A DNA stretch of 64,000 nucleotides, from the NCBI GenBank assembly GCA_016937215.1, contig JAFGWI010000292.1:1-64000 (forward strand), given 5' to 3'. Numbering within the stretch: position 1 is the first letter of the stretch; every line of letters begins with the position of its first letter. The translations under genes and the position numbers were made by a program. The notes under the pieces are model-generated. The model worked only from the letters and a program-made list of their open reading frames with translations. It ran no database searches and had not been told where the DNA came from. This document shows, in pieces, positions 23,082 through 34,677 of this stretch. The stretch is from Spirochaetales bacterium (lineage in GTDB: Bacteria > Spirochaetota > Spirochaetia > SZUA-6 > JAFGRV01).

Positions 23082-24815
23082 TCATCGCGACCATACCCGG
23101 GGATTGGGCAATTCCTTTAATATTTTGGAATTGAATTCAGGTAGTTCCGCGGCTGATTGCAAACCAATAAAAAAGCTGGCTTCTTCGGATTTTTTGTCCC
23201 AATCGGAAATGGAGCTGTTAAGATAGGTTCCGAAAATATTGGCTTGAAATAGATATTTTTCGTCCTGTTCCTTAACACGGAATTCCATGGAGCCTATAGT
23301 GGGGTCAATTTGGGACGGGAAGCCTATTATGATATTCTGCTGACGGTAGTTGAAGCAAAAATAATTGCCAGCCAGTAGGTATTGGCTTTGCTTGGCTCTA
23401 ACGGTTTCACGGTAATCAAAGCTGTCGCTATAGGCTGTTACCACCAATTCATCTCCAGCCTCCATTTCAAAGAGGGTGAGCTCGTAGGGCGCTATACTTT
23501 GAAGATTGCCTTTTTTATTAAACTCAGGATAATCGATGTGGACAGCGCACAATAAAAAGGGAAACTCGTCAATGAAAAAATAGTCTGTTATCATTTTCAT
23601 GGGGCTTGCCCAATCTTTATGGCTCATGAGTTGTATATCCCTTAGCCCGTGGAGGGTTTCGTCCATAACGGAAAAGGTGGAAATGTTTTCTGCTTCCTGA
23701 ATCGCGTTTTTATATTGGATATAACTTCTTCCTGGCCGTGAACATAAAAAAGTCTTACCATTTGCTTCCATGTCAGTAATCTGGCCGCCTTGGAAAATCA
23801 CCGTAAACATGCTGCCAGCCATTCTGGCTTCACCGGGCATGGAGGCGTCGTTGAAGCGAGTGGCCGGTGGAAACAGTTCTTTAGGCGGATGAGTGGAGAG
23901 CTTTCTGTTGCCAAGGGGAGAAAGCTCGATCAGGACATCGTGAATTTTATTCTGGTCCAGAAAGTCCTTTCGTTTTTTATGGAGGTTTTGTAAAAGCCCC
24001 CTGTTGCTCGCTGTATGGCTGTACAAAGTTCTTTCATGGCATTTATCCTGAAACACTATATCATGAAGTTCTGTTTTTTTGTTTTCATCCTGAAGGGATT
24101 TGAACTGGATTCTATATTTGTGGTTCAGTTTTTGCAAAAAACTGGCCAGGTTCTGATTCTGTTCCGATTCTGAAGAGATTATATCGGAAGCTTGTAAGTC
24201 GAGAAAAAGAATAAAATCCCGAAGACCTTTACCAATACCTTTTTTTAGATTTCTGTTCACTTCGATGGGTAAATCTGGAAAAATAGAATCGTAAATAAAA
24301 TAATCAAAATCGAAGAGGGTTTCGAATTGTTTCAGGTTGTGGTTGAAATAATGGAAATTTTCGGCTGGAATCGCGATTTTATTGAATCCTTGCTGAATAT
24401 AATGCTCGATACTTTCTTTTCTGTACAAATCTGCCAGTTTGGGCAATAGAATTTCCGGCTTGTAATCAAAAACATCCTTTATTCCTGATTTCCAGGAGTT
24501 TTCGATATTCCAGGCCAGTTCAAATTTGCATTCATTGGTGCTTAATGGGGGGTGCATGTTGTGACCGTAGCCCATGGCCATAATAACATCACCTGAGGTT
24601 TTTATTCTTTGCTCAATAATGGTGATCACGTCCTGAAGTTTCTCGGGTGATTTTTCCAGTAGAGGGAAACTGGGAATAGCCCAGTGCAGAGGGATTCGGT
24701 CCAGATCAAGGGATTTTTCAATGGCAGCCAAAAAGCTGAGGCTTTTTGTTTGAATGTAATCCGGATCCGCGTTGTTCCAGATAATACCCAGGTATAAATT
24801 TAATTCTATGGCCAT
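23082..24815 (-). CDS. Hypothetical protein, 577 aa, possibly carbohydrate-active
   Basis: Long uninterrupted ORF with tail-to-tail spacing to neighbours; no motif recognised with confidence. Confidence 0.6.
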   Translation of the reverse strand: MAIELNLYLGIIWNNADPDYIQTKSLSFLAAIEKSLDLDRIPLHWAIPSFPLLEKSPEKLQDVITIIEQRIKTSGDVIMAMGYGHNMHPPLSTNECKFELAWNIENSWKSGIKDVFDYKPEILLPKLADLYRKESIEHYIQQGFNKIAIPAENFHYFNHNLKQFETLFDFDYFIYDSIFPDLPIEVNRNLKKGIGKGLRDFILFLDLQASDIISSESEQNQNLASFLQKLNHKYRIQFKSLQDENKKTELHDIVFQDKCHERTLYSHTASNRGLLQNLHKKRKDFLDQNKIHDVLIELSPLGNRKLSTHPPKELFPPATRFNDASMPGEARMAGSMFTVIFQGGQITDMEANGKTFLCSRPGRSYIQYKNAIQEAENISTFSVMDETLHGLRDIQLMSHKDWASPMKMITDYFFIDEFPFLLCAVHIDYPEFNKKGNLQSIAPYELTLFEMEAGDELVVTAYSDSFDYRETVRAKQSQYLLAGNYFCFNYRQQNIIIGFPSQIDPTIGSMEFRVKEQDEKYLFQANIFGTYLNSSISDWDKKSEEASFFIGLQSAAELPEFNSKILKELPNPRVWSR

Positions 24816-25131
24816 GTTGTTCCTTCTGTTGGTAAAATCCTTTATACAGGTTATTTTGCCCTGTGTATAGTCAGCAATCCGAAATCAAGACCATAAAATC
24901 GCGCAAAAATATGGCCCCTTGTTTAAACTGTTCTAAATAAAGCCCTTATTTGAATGGCCTCTGTGTTTTTCTGTCATATGGCGCAATTCGTAAAATCCCC
25001 ATTCAAAATCAGGATTCTGACCTGTGGATCATTCTAAGTTCAAAATGACCCCTGTTTACAAAATCGGCTATTTTTCAGGGTTTTTAAACTAAATAATGCG
25101 TAATTGTTTTGTTTTTCCTGGCAAATTTTTT

Positions 25132-25326
25132 GGGGCGTTGCCCGGAGCAGGTTAGAGAGGCCCGCGACATCCGGCTTTGTCCGGCGAGCTCTTTCCCCTT
25201 GTTCCGGGCCGGGCTTTCCGCAGCTTCGCTTCGCTTCGGCCTCCTCGCCTGGCAATTGGCCAGGCTGCGGGGTCCCCCTGAGGGGTTTTGAAAAACCCCT
25301 CAGGGGCTGCTCCAATCCCTAACGCG
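25132..25326 (-). repeat. Modular hairpin repeat copy F
   Basis: rc: CGCGTTAGGGATTGGAGCAGCCCCTGAGGGGTTTTTCAAAACCCCTCAGGGG...GCGGAAAGCCCGGCCC...GGGCAACGCCCC. Confidence 0.82.
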
Positions 25327-25413
25327 GGGTAAGGGTTATCAGCGTGAGGTGTTTGAAGCCGGCCTGTTAACAAAGCTAAAGGCTTGTCCTAGCCAAAGGT
25401 CTCTGGTGCCAAG

Positions 25414-25610
25414 GCGTTAGGGATTGGAGGGGGGCGAGCCTGTTTTTCAAAACAGGCGAAGCCAACAAAAAGCCGGCATTTTTTTTGCCGGCTTTTTGGT
25501 CGGAGCCGAAAGGCGTAGCCCCGTAAAGCCCGTGCCCGGCGCCCGGGAGGCGCTTATTCTATTCAGGGTAGAAGGCCCAGGTTGGTGTGAAGCTCCGGGC
25601 AACGCCTAAA
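25414..25610 (+). repeat. Modular hairpin repeat copy G (head-to-head with F)
   Basis: GCGTTAGGGATTGGAGG..GCCTGTTTTTCAAAACAGGC..AAAAAGCCGGCATTTTTTTTGCCGGCTTTTT...GTAAAGCCCGTGCCCGG...CCGGGCAACGCC. Confidence 0.82.
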
Positions 25611-25847
25611 TAAGTAAATAAGGCTAGTTGACACGGATTTTTAATATATAATATAGAAGAAAAAAATGAATTCTTGGGCTTTACAAAAGTATAAAAAAAC
25701 GATAATACTTAGCCAGCTTTATTAAAAAAAATTGAAGGATTTTTTTAAAATTTATATTGATCAATTTTTAAGGAATTTGTAATTTACCCTATAATAATCA
25801 CAATCAGTTTATTTTCTTAAAAAATCTAACAATAGGAGGAGAAATCT

Positions 25848-26114
25848 ATGAAAATCAAACCATTGGGAGACAGAATATTGGTTAAGGTCGTCGAAGGTGA
25901 AACAAAAACCGCCGGCGGTTTATTCATCCCTCAAACAGCTCAGGAAAAAACCCAGGAGGGTATTGTTGTGGCAATCGGCGATGATAAGGACGCGATTACT
26001 GTCAAAGAAAATGACAAGATTATGTACGATAAATATGCCGGGACCACAATCAAGATTGATGGCGTTGAGCATTTGATTGTGAAAATGGCTGATATTTTAG
26101 CGATTATTCAATAA
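25848..26114 (+). CDS. groES: Co-chaperonin GroES
   Basis: MKIKPLGDRILVKVVEGETKTAGGLFIPQTAQEKTQEGIVVAIG. Confidence 0.97.
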   Translation: MKIKPLGDRILVKVVEGETKTAGGLFIPQTAQEKTQEGIVVAIGDDKDAITVKENDKIMYDKYAGTTIKIDGVEHLIVKMADILAIIQ

Positions 26115-26129
26115 TTTTATATTTTTTGA

Positions 26130-27800
<1,671 letters not shown>

Positions 27801-27849
27801 GAGTTTTAAGCTTAAAGCTCTGGCCTTTGGCCTTAATTACTATAAATGC

Positions 27850-27885
27850 GGCTGCTTTTCCTTCGGGGAGGGCAGCCTTTTTTTT
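27850..27885 (+). terminator. Probable terminator after groEL
   Basis: GGCTGC...GGCAGCC followed by TTTTTTTT. Confidence 0.65.
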
Positions 27886-28275
27886 GGGCTCTGTTGTTGG
27901 CTACTTGTGGTTTGGCTTTTGAAGTGAATTGGAATAGCGTGTTATTAGAGTTTCACCGATGTATTCGAAGTCATATGGAAGAAAGTAGAAATACTTTTTC
28001 CGAAGTAACCAGCTGGATTTTTTCACTCGATTTTTATGCCTGGTTGAGTTGGTTCAACATTGTTTTGAGCATTGCGTGATAATTAAACCCGATTGTGTCG
28101 GGACGAGTTATTCAAGCAAGTGTAAAGCCGCTTTGGTGTGATTTGTGGTGAAGATATTTGACTTCTTTCATCTTCATTGGAATCTTATTTAAAGAAAAGA
28201 TAACACGCTACTCATTATTTATTAATGGATACAGGGCAAGATAAATCCGATGATATGTTTTTCAGGAGGGTATCT

Positions 28276-29118
28276 ATGCAATATAGAAAATTATTTTTTT
28301 ATGTCATCTTTGTTTTTATGTTTACAGCTTTGTGGGCTAATGGAGCATCTGAAAGAAGCCCTGAGGCCACACTCACACTTGATGATATTCGCTTGTATGT
28401 GGATACGCAAAACAGTCTTGTGCGTATGCAACGTCAGGAAAATTGTGATTGGGACCAAGTACGGGCTCTTTTTAAAAAGGTCGAACCCTTTGTTGCAATC
28501 ATTGATGAATATGGCGGTTCTAAATATTTGGAGGAAATTCCCGAAGCCATTGAAAAATGCGCGGCTGGCGAAAATATGGTAGTAAATAGTCAAATTACAG
28601 GAAAGGGATTTAACCATATTACTTTTTTAGCCATAGAACGGGAATTGGATCGAATGTATAGAAGTGAAAATATGGCGGAAAATGCCAAAGGAATAGCTGC
28701 ATTGGCTGAAGGGATTCGTGCTCCTTTTCAGCGCAGGGACCGGAATTTTTTTCCGGAAACAAAGGAAATGGAAAAGGGTTTTGATGAATGTTTAAAATCC
28801 TTGGCAGATTCAAATAAATCGAATTTTCCTGTTATCAGGAGAAAATTCGAGGATCATATGTTCCGGAATTTCGCTTTATGTGTTTATTATGAAATCCATG
28901 AAACCCAGGTTAATCGAGATGAAAATCAGGAATTGGCGGAACGTCATTTAATGGAAGGTGTGGTTTATTACAGGATAATCGCTGACAGGGTTAAAAAGAA
29001 CAATCATAAATCTCATGTTTTTTTAAGTAATATGCTAAACAGTACCATTTATAAGGCCGATGAAACAAGTTTTATGGATTATTTAAAGCAAGGGATGGGT
29101 GATATTCCTTTAATTTAA
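28276..29118 (+). CDS. Secreted protein of unknown function
   Basis: ATG 28276 preceded by AGGAGGG; signal peptide MQYRKLFFYVIFVFMFTALWANG. Confidence 0.6.
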   Translation: MQYRKLFFYVIFVFMFTALWANGASERSPEATLTLDDIRLYVDTQNSLVRMQRQENCDWDQVRALFKKVEPFVAIIDEYGGSKYLEEIPEAIEKCAAGENMVVNSQITGKGFNHITFLAIERELDRMYRSENMAENAKGIAALAEGIRAPFQRRDRNFFPETKEMEKGFDECLKSLADSNKSNFPVIRRKFEDHMFRNFALCVYYEIHETQVNRDENQELAERHLMEGVVYYRIIADRVKKNNHKSHVFLSNMLNSTIYKADETSFMDYLKQGMGDIPLI

Positions 29119-29208
29119 GGGCATTATTTCTGAGAAAGTATTTATGCTTTTTCCAATTTCAGTCCGTCTTTTCAGGCTGACGATGTGCTTAATACCATCT
29201 TTCATAGA

Positions 29209-29240
29209 GGCTCTTGCAAAACTGAGGTTTTGCAAGAGCC
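29209..29240. terminator. Perfect 14-bp stem hairpin, possible bidirectional terminator
   Basis: GGCTCTTGCAAAAC TGAG GTTTTGCAAGAGCC. Confidence 0.55.
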
Positions 29241-29517
29241 TTAATTCTAAATAATATTAAAAATTACCTAAGTTCACTGCGGAGTGTGGGATTTAATTAA
29301 ACACACAGGTTTTTTCGAAATAATGCTCCCGAAAAGCCCCGTTAAGCAAAGTTTATTTGTTTGGTTAACGCTGGAATTTTCTTTCCAGACGTTAGTGTTT
29401 GAAAAGATGTGAAGCTCAATTTGGTTTTAGATTGCGCAATTTTTAACAAATCTCTAACGTAATATTAAAAAATATTCATTATGTTAAAGCCCATATTGTA
29501 AAAGTTGGAAGAACAGG

Positions 29518-31608
29518 ATGTTGAATCAGAAAACAAAAGCGAACGGCTCTTTTATAAACAGAATGATAGTGGTTCTTGGGCTGATGCTGCTCTGGAACCT
29601 TGCTGCCTGTAACACTGAAACAACTGAATTAAATAATTGGCCTGAATTGCTTTGGGTTACAGGTTCTGAGGCGCTTGTAGCATGGGTGAGCGATACAGAA
29701 TATCGGGGTGAAATTTTTTTTCGTTCGGCCCAGGATGAACAAGAGCAGAAGGCTGAAGAAGAAAATATTCCTTCTCGTTTTCACGAGATTATGTTGAAGG
29801 GTCTTTCATCGAATACATCTTATTTTTACCGCCTGAAAAATGAAGAAACCAGTTTTATGTTTCAAACACAACCGGATTGGGCGGAATCCTTTTCTTTTCT
29901 TATTGCTTCAAATATTCATGGGGATGATATCATGAATATGATTATGTCAGAAATGAGCCACTTTGTTATTTCTCTTGATTCTTTGTCCCGGGAAAAATCA
30001 ATGGCGCCTGTAAGAGCCTTTGTTCCTGTTTTAACTGCCTCAGGACAATCTTCACCCTTTCAGGAAACGCTTCAAGGCAGTGATCACTACCAAAAGATAA
30101 ATAACTGGTTCTATGATTGGGGTGGACTTCGATTGATTTTCATTAATAAGCCTGATGAGAGAATCGGAGATTTGCTTAAGGCTTCTCAGGCTCATACAAT
30201 AGGTGTTGTTATTAACTCTCAGGTTTTAGGTAATAAAGAGGAAGTTGCTTCCCTTTTGACTGGTGATTGTTATCATCTTCCCTTTTATGAAGAATTGACA
30301 ATCTTTAATCAGGATCATCCTTCCCAAAAGGCCAGTTTTGTTTTGATTTCTGGTGTTGATCGTCAGTTCTTGAATTGTAATGATATTGTTTATCTTTCAT
30401 TAGGTGATGAAGGCTTGAAGTCAGCTTTACGAGTTGATATTGATGTTGAATACGCCTCTGCTTATTTTCTTTATGATGACGAGGAAGTGAGTTTAAAGGA
30501 GCTTCCTATGAATCGAAAACTGACCTGTGAAGAGTGTAGACATTTGGCTGATAAAGGAGCCTATGAAAAAAGCATTAACGCCTATCAGGATTTTATCGCT
30601 CAGAACCAAGGGCATTTCCAGATAGATGATGCCTATTATGCGATCGCCGATATTTACGATGAAAAACTTTTTCAACTAGAAGATGCCCTAAATTGGTATC
30701 AAAGGCTTTTAAAGGAATATCCGGCTAGTCATTTAGCCTCATTGGCGACACAGCGAATTTATTATCTGGAAACTTATAAAAATGATTTTGTTCCTTTGTC
30801 CCGTTTTGACCGTATCAGGAAAATCGAAATGGCCAAAACCAAGGGAGAAGAAAAGAATGTCTGTGAGAATCTTCGTGCTGTTGAAGAAATTATTCGCGAG
30901 TATCATGATAGTCCTTTGGCGCCGGTGATGAAATACTGGGTGGCCAAACAGTATAAATTATTTGACGCTGATCAGGCGATTCTTGTTTTTAAAGAGCTGG
31001 AGGAAAATTATCCCGGGGCCCTGGAGGCCCAAGAAATTGCTTTGGATATTGGCGATACCCTTTATGAGGCAGGTCGCTATTATCAAGCCAAAGAGGCTTA
31101 TGTGGCTGCATTGGATGCTCTTCCTGATCTTGAGGCAACAATAAAGGCCCAATTACTGCGTTCGGAACGAAATATTAATCGGAGAAATTTGGCAATAGCT
31201 GCCTGGTTTCTTGTAATCCTAACTATGGGTGTTTCCATATTTTCGCGGCCATTAGGATTTGATGGTAAATCGTTAATTTTCGCCTTACTTTTTTTTATTA
31301 TTTTTGGGATTATTGTTTTTTTCGCTGCCTGGCTGATTTGGGAACAATTTACCAGTGAAAGTGAAATGATTTTGTTGGTCATTTTCTTTTCTTTCGCCGC
31401 TGCTGCCGGAGTTTTATTTTCTAAAAACATTTATCATAAATATGTTCTCGGTATTATCGCAAAGAATAGCTCAAATTCTCTTGTGTCAGGAAATAACTTG
31501 ATCATGGGCTTATTGGTTGTTGTTAAAGGCCTGGTTCTTTTTCTGAGTGCCTGGTATTTGAGCATTTTCCATATCAATGAACATCTGCTTGTGGCATTTG
31601 GATTTTGA
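29518..31608 (+). CDS. Lipoprotein: Fn3/PAP-N-like + degenerate metallophosphoesterase-like region + TPR + C-terminal TM helices
   Basis: Lipobox-like WNLAAC; LLWVTGSEALVAWVSDTEYRG...LSSNTSYFYRL; TPR-like QFQLEDALNWYQRLLKEYPASHLA region; hydrophobic C-terminus. Confidence 0.65.
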   Translation: MLNQKTKANGSFINRMIVVLGLMLLWNLAACNTETTELNNWPELLWVTGSEALVAWVSDTEYRGEIFFRSAQDEQEQKAEEENIPSRFHEIMLKGLSSNTSYFYRLKNEETSFMFQTQPDWAESFSFLIASNIHGDDIMNMIMSEMSHFVISLDSLSREKSMAPVRAFVPVLTASGQSSPFQETLQGSDHYQKINNWFYDWGGLRLIFINKPDERIGDLLKASQAHTIGVVINSQVLGNKEEVASLLTGDCYHLPFYEELTIFNQDHPSQKASFVLISGVDRQFLNCNDIVYLSLGDEGLKSALRVDIDVEYASAYFLYDDEEVSLKELPMNRKLTCEECRHLADKGAYEKSINAYQDFIAQNQGHFQIDDAYYAIADIYDEKLFQLEDALNWYQRLLKEYPASHLASLATQRIYYLETYKNDFVPLSRFDRIRKIEMAKTKGEEKNVCENLRAVEEIIREYHDSPLAPVMKYWVAKQYKLFDADQAILVFKELEENYPGALEAQEIALDIGDTLYEAGRYYQAKEAYVAALDALPDLEATIKAQLLRSERNINRRNLAIAAWFLVILTMGVSIFSRPLGFDGKSLIFALLFFIIFGIIVFFAAWLIWEQFTSESEMILLVIFFSFAAAAGVLFSKNIYHKYVLGIIAKNSSNSLVSGNNLIMGLLVVVKGLVLFLSAWYLSIFHINEHLLVAFGF

Positions 31609-31651
31609 TTGCTTGGGATATTCTGTAAATTGACACTAAATGAGGTTAATA

Positions 31652-31858
31652 ATGAAAAAAGAAAAAAAGCAACCCTGTATATTGGCAATTAAAAAAGGCT
31701 ATAACCCTAATTCCAGTTCTGTGGGCAGCGACCTTCCGGCTTTTTTGTTTTTTGTTTTAGCAGCAGGCGGTGTTGGTGTTTTTGTCGCGAATCTGATTTC
31801 ATATTTTCAAATATTGTTTAGTCAAAAAAAAGTTCATGAAGAAATCCAAAAGAAATGA
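31652..31858 (+). CDS. Small membrane peptide with KKGYNPNSSSVGS motif (candidate modified-peptide precursor)
   Basis: MKKEKKQPCILAIKKGYNPNSSSVGSDLPAFLFFVLAAGGVGVFVANLISYF...; ATGA overlap with the next gene. Confidence 0.7.
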   Translation: MKKEKKQPCILAIKKGYNPNSSSVGSDLPAFLFFVLAAGGVGVFVANLISYFQILFSQKKVHEEIQKK

Positions 31859-32367
31859 TAAAAAAAACAGGACTTATTACACTCTTAGTTTTTTGGCTAT
31901 TACTTATAATTTCGGGCTGTGAAAAAATCAAACTTGCAAGAGATGCTCAAAGCTTTGATTTTCGTCTTGAAGGGCTTGATCATCAGCGTTTTTATTTGAA
32001 TAAGCAAAAGGGCAAGACCGTTGTTTTAGTGTTCTGGGCAAGTTGGTGTCACAGTTGCAAAGAGTTGCTGGTACATTTGGGTGAGTATCTTGAAAATCAT
32101 CGTCGCGAGGATTTTCTTTATATTGGCGCGGTCTGTATTGATCCGGAGAATAAAGATCTTGTCCTGAATATTCAAAAGAATTTTAACTTGACCCTCCCTA
32201 TTCTTCTTGATTCTGAAGCCAAGCTTCATACACAGTTAGGTTTGAATAGTGTTCCGATAACCTTGATTTTTAATTCAAAGGGAGAACTTTCTTCAAAGGA
32301 AGAGGGCTTCACTGAGTTGATATGGACGCGAATTAAAAAGACTATCAGCAGATTAACTTCTGGATAA
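31855..32367 (+). CDS. TlpA/ResA-like thioredoxin lipoprotein
   Basis: Lipobox IISGC; VVLVFWASWCHSCKELL; GLNSVPITLIFNSKGE (cis-Pro). Confidence 0.88.
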   Translation: MIKKTGLITLLVFWLLLIISGCEKIKLARDAQSFDFRLEGLDHQRFYLNKQKGKTVVLVFWASWCHSCKELLVHLGEYLENHRREDFLYIGAVCIDPENKDLVLNIQKNFNLTLPILLDSEAKLHTQLGLNSVPITLIFNSKGELSSKEEGFTELIWTRIKKTISRLTSG

Positions 32368-32370
32368 GGA

Positions 32371-34677
32371 ATGATAATGGCTTCTTTTAAACAAATTAAA
32401 AAAATCCTGTTTACTTTGATAATGGTTGCGGGTTATCAGGGCTTCGCGGAAGAAACAGGATTTTTGATAAACCCCTATTTACTGGATATCACTGAAACCT
32501 CGGTTGTTGTTGCTTTTCATTTAGCTGAACCCATGGAAGCCCGCGTAAAAGTCTGGGATAACGCAGAGGAAAAGCTATTCTTTTCGGAAAAGGGGGTGTC
32601 ACATTTTGTTACCATTACAGGATTGAAACCGGGGCGTTCTTATCATTATCAAGTTGTTTGTGGTGACGCTTTGATTCAAACAGGGGCAGAGGATTCTTCT
32701 TATCAGATTAAAACTGCCTGTTTACCTGGAGAATCCTTTAGCTTTGTTGTTTTCGGAGATCCCCGGCCTGGTGATACCATGACTTCTCTTAATCATCGAC
32801 GAATTATCGAACAAATTGCACTTTACGAACCCAATTTTCTTCTTGTGCTGGGTGATATGGTAGATGATGGTTCTGTTGTACAAGAATGGGTAAATTTTTT
32901 TCAGGTGGAAAATCAGCTTCTCAGGTCATCGGCCATTTTTCCTGTTCTGGGTGATAATGATTATGTTTTAGGAAAGGGCCATTACGCCCGGTTTTTCCCA
33001 AAACTGCAGAAAGGCTATTACAGCTTTCAATGGGGCGGAATTCAATTTTACGGATTGAATGCTTGGGGCACCCGGGCTGGTCAGGAAATCAGCGAGTTTA
33101 ATCAGGACAGTCCCCAGGTAGAATGGTTGGTGTCGCAGCTTCAAACAGAGGTGGCGATTAATGCTCCTTTCCGGGTGGTCTTTTTACATGATCCGGTTTA
33201 TATATCCCGAGGACGCTCTTCTGATCTTTTGCGTGAAACACTGGTACCTGTATTTAAACGATATCGGGTGGACCTTGTTTTTGCTTCATGGCATCTTTAT
33301 GAGCGTTCCCAGAGTAACAATACAAGTTATATCATTTCAGGTGGTGCTGGAGCAGAACTCATCTGGATGAATCCCAATCCCTCCTATCCTTCACAAGCCG
33401 AGGCCAGGGAATATCATTTTTGCCGCGTTAATGTTAATGCCAATGCCCTTACTATTCGGAGCATATCCACCGATGGAACAGTATTGGACACTTTTTCCCT
33501 TTCTCCCCGTTCCCAGGATAAACAACAGGAGAAAAGTGTTCTCGATAATGCCAAACGTCTGAAAAAGGATTTGGTTTTTAATGCCGGACAGGAGGAGCTT
33601 CCATTAATTCTTTTCTCCTATGACTGCCAGTTTTGTAAGCTGTTACTCAAGGAAGTGTTGCCTCGCAAGGCTCTGGAGGAAGGCATTACCTTGAGGGTTT
33701 CCTATTTTGATTTAGCTAAAGAGGGAAGTTACGATCTGTTTTTGAATGCTGGAATGGAATTCGGGCGGCAGGATTCCGATGTACCGGCTATTTTTATCGG
33801 CGTATCGGTTTATGGAGGTGAGGAAGAGGTTCTGCGCGGACTGGAAAACGAAATCATGGATTTTAAAATTTCTCCGGATATGTATTACGCAAAGAGTGTC
33901 TCAGCCTTTGGTGAAGTTCATAATACTGATATGCTGGGGGAAGAGGCTTTTTCAGGCCTGACACTGGGGCTTGTTTTTGGAGCGGGGTTTCTCGACGGGA
34001 TTAACCCTTGCGCCTTTACAACAATGATTTTTTTGATCTCTTATTTGAGTGTTGTAGGCGCTACCCGAAACCGGATGCTTTTAACTGGCGGTATTTTTAC
34101 TTTGTCGGTTTTCCTGACCTACTTTGTTATAGGATTGAGTTATTTTGGCATTGCTCGCCTTATCATGGAAAATAATGGTGTCACCTTAGTGATTAATGGG
34201 ATATTACTGATTTTTGTCCTGGTTTTGGCTGTGCTATCATTAATGGATTATTTTAAATGCCGACAGGGGAAAATCAAGGAAATGGTTTTGAAATTACCTG
34301 GAAAACTAAGCGAAAAAATCAAAACACATATCAGGAGATTCGCTCGCCATTCAGTGGCCTTAGCTGGTGCCACCTTTTTACTGGGGATTGTTATTTCAGG
34401 CATGGAATTGACATGCACGGGTCAGGTATATATTCCCATTGTAACTATGATTTCCGAACCTCAACATCGGGCTATGGCTGTATTTTATCTTTTGCTTTAC
34501 AATTTGGCCTTTATTATTCCTCTTATTGTGATATTTTTGCTGGCGACTTTTGGAGTTACATCCAGAAATCTGGAAATCTTTTTCAAAAAACATGTGGCAA
34601 GTGTTAAGTTGGCTTTTTCTGCTTTGTTCGCGGTCATGGCATTAGTGATAGTCTGGAACATAAGGTTGTTGTTATGA
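32371..34677 (+). CDS. Purple-acid-phosphatase-like metallophosphoesterase + thioredoxin fold (CQFC) + CcdA-like membrane fusion
   Basis: FVVFGDPRPGD...VLGDMVDDG...VLGDNDY...VVFLHDPVY...FASWHLYERS; LFSYDCQFCKLL; FLDGINPCAFTTMIFLI...ELTCTGQVYIPIV. Confidence 0.85.
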   Translation: MIMASFKQIKKILFTLIMVAGYQGFAEETGFLINPYLLDITETSVVVAFHLAEPMEARVKVWDNAEEKLFFSEKGVSHFVTITGLKPGRSYHYQVVCGDALIQTGAEDSSYQIKTACLPGESFSFVVFGDPRPGDTMTSLNHRRIIEQIALYEPNFLLVLGDMVDDGSVVQEWVNFFQVENQLLRSSAIFPVLGDNDYVLGKGHYARFFPKLQKGYYSFQWGGIQFYGLNAWGTRAGQEISEFNQDSPQVEWLVSQLQTEVAINAPFRVVFLHDPVYISRGRSSDLLRETLVPVFKRYRVDLVFASWHLYERSQSNNTSYIISGGAGAELIWMNPNPSYPSQAEAREYHFCRVNVNANALTIRSISTDGTVLDTFSLSPRSQDKQQEKSVLDNAKRLKKDLVFNAGQEELPLILFSYDCQFCKLLLKEVLPRKALEEGITLRVSYFDLAKEGSYDLFLNAGMEFGRQDSDVPAIFIGVSVYGGEEEVLRGLENEIMDFKISPDMYYAKSVSAFGEVHNTDMLGEEAFSGLTLGLVFGAGFLDGINPCAFTTMIFLISYLSVVGATRNRMLLTGGIFTLSVFLTYFVIGLSYFGIARLIMENNGVTLVINGILLIFVLVLAVLSLMDYFKCRQGKIKEMVLKLPGKLSEKIKTHIRRFARHSVALAGATFLLGIVISGMELTCTGQVYIPIVTMISEPQHRAMAVFYLLLYNLAFIIPLIVIFLLATFGVTSRNLEIFFKKHVASVKLAFSALFAVMALVIVWNIRLLL

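Noticed and set aside
25040-25609. Short ORFs across the hairpin repeats near 25 kb (also at 1-130, 17331-17789, 51787-52102, 61477-61785)
   Set aside because: They translate the GC-rich palindromic repeat in several frames and both strands. Apparent coding is a by-product of the repeat.
25620-25848. CIRCE/HrcA operator upstream of groES
   Set aside because: No TTAGCACTC-N9-GAGTGCTAA-like inverted repeat found by eye.
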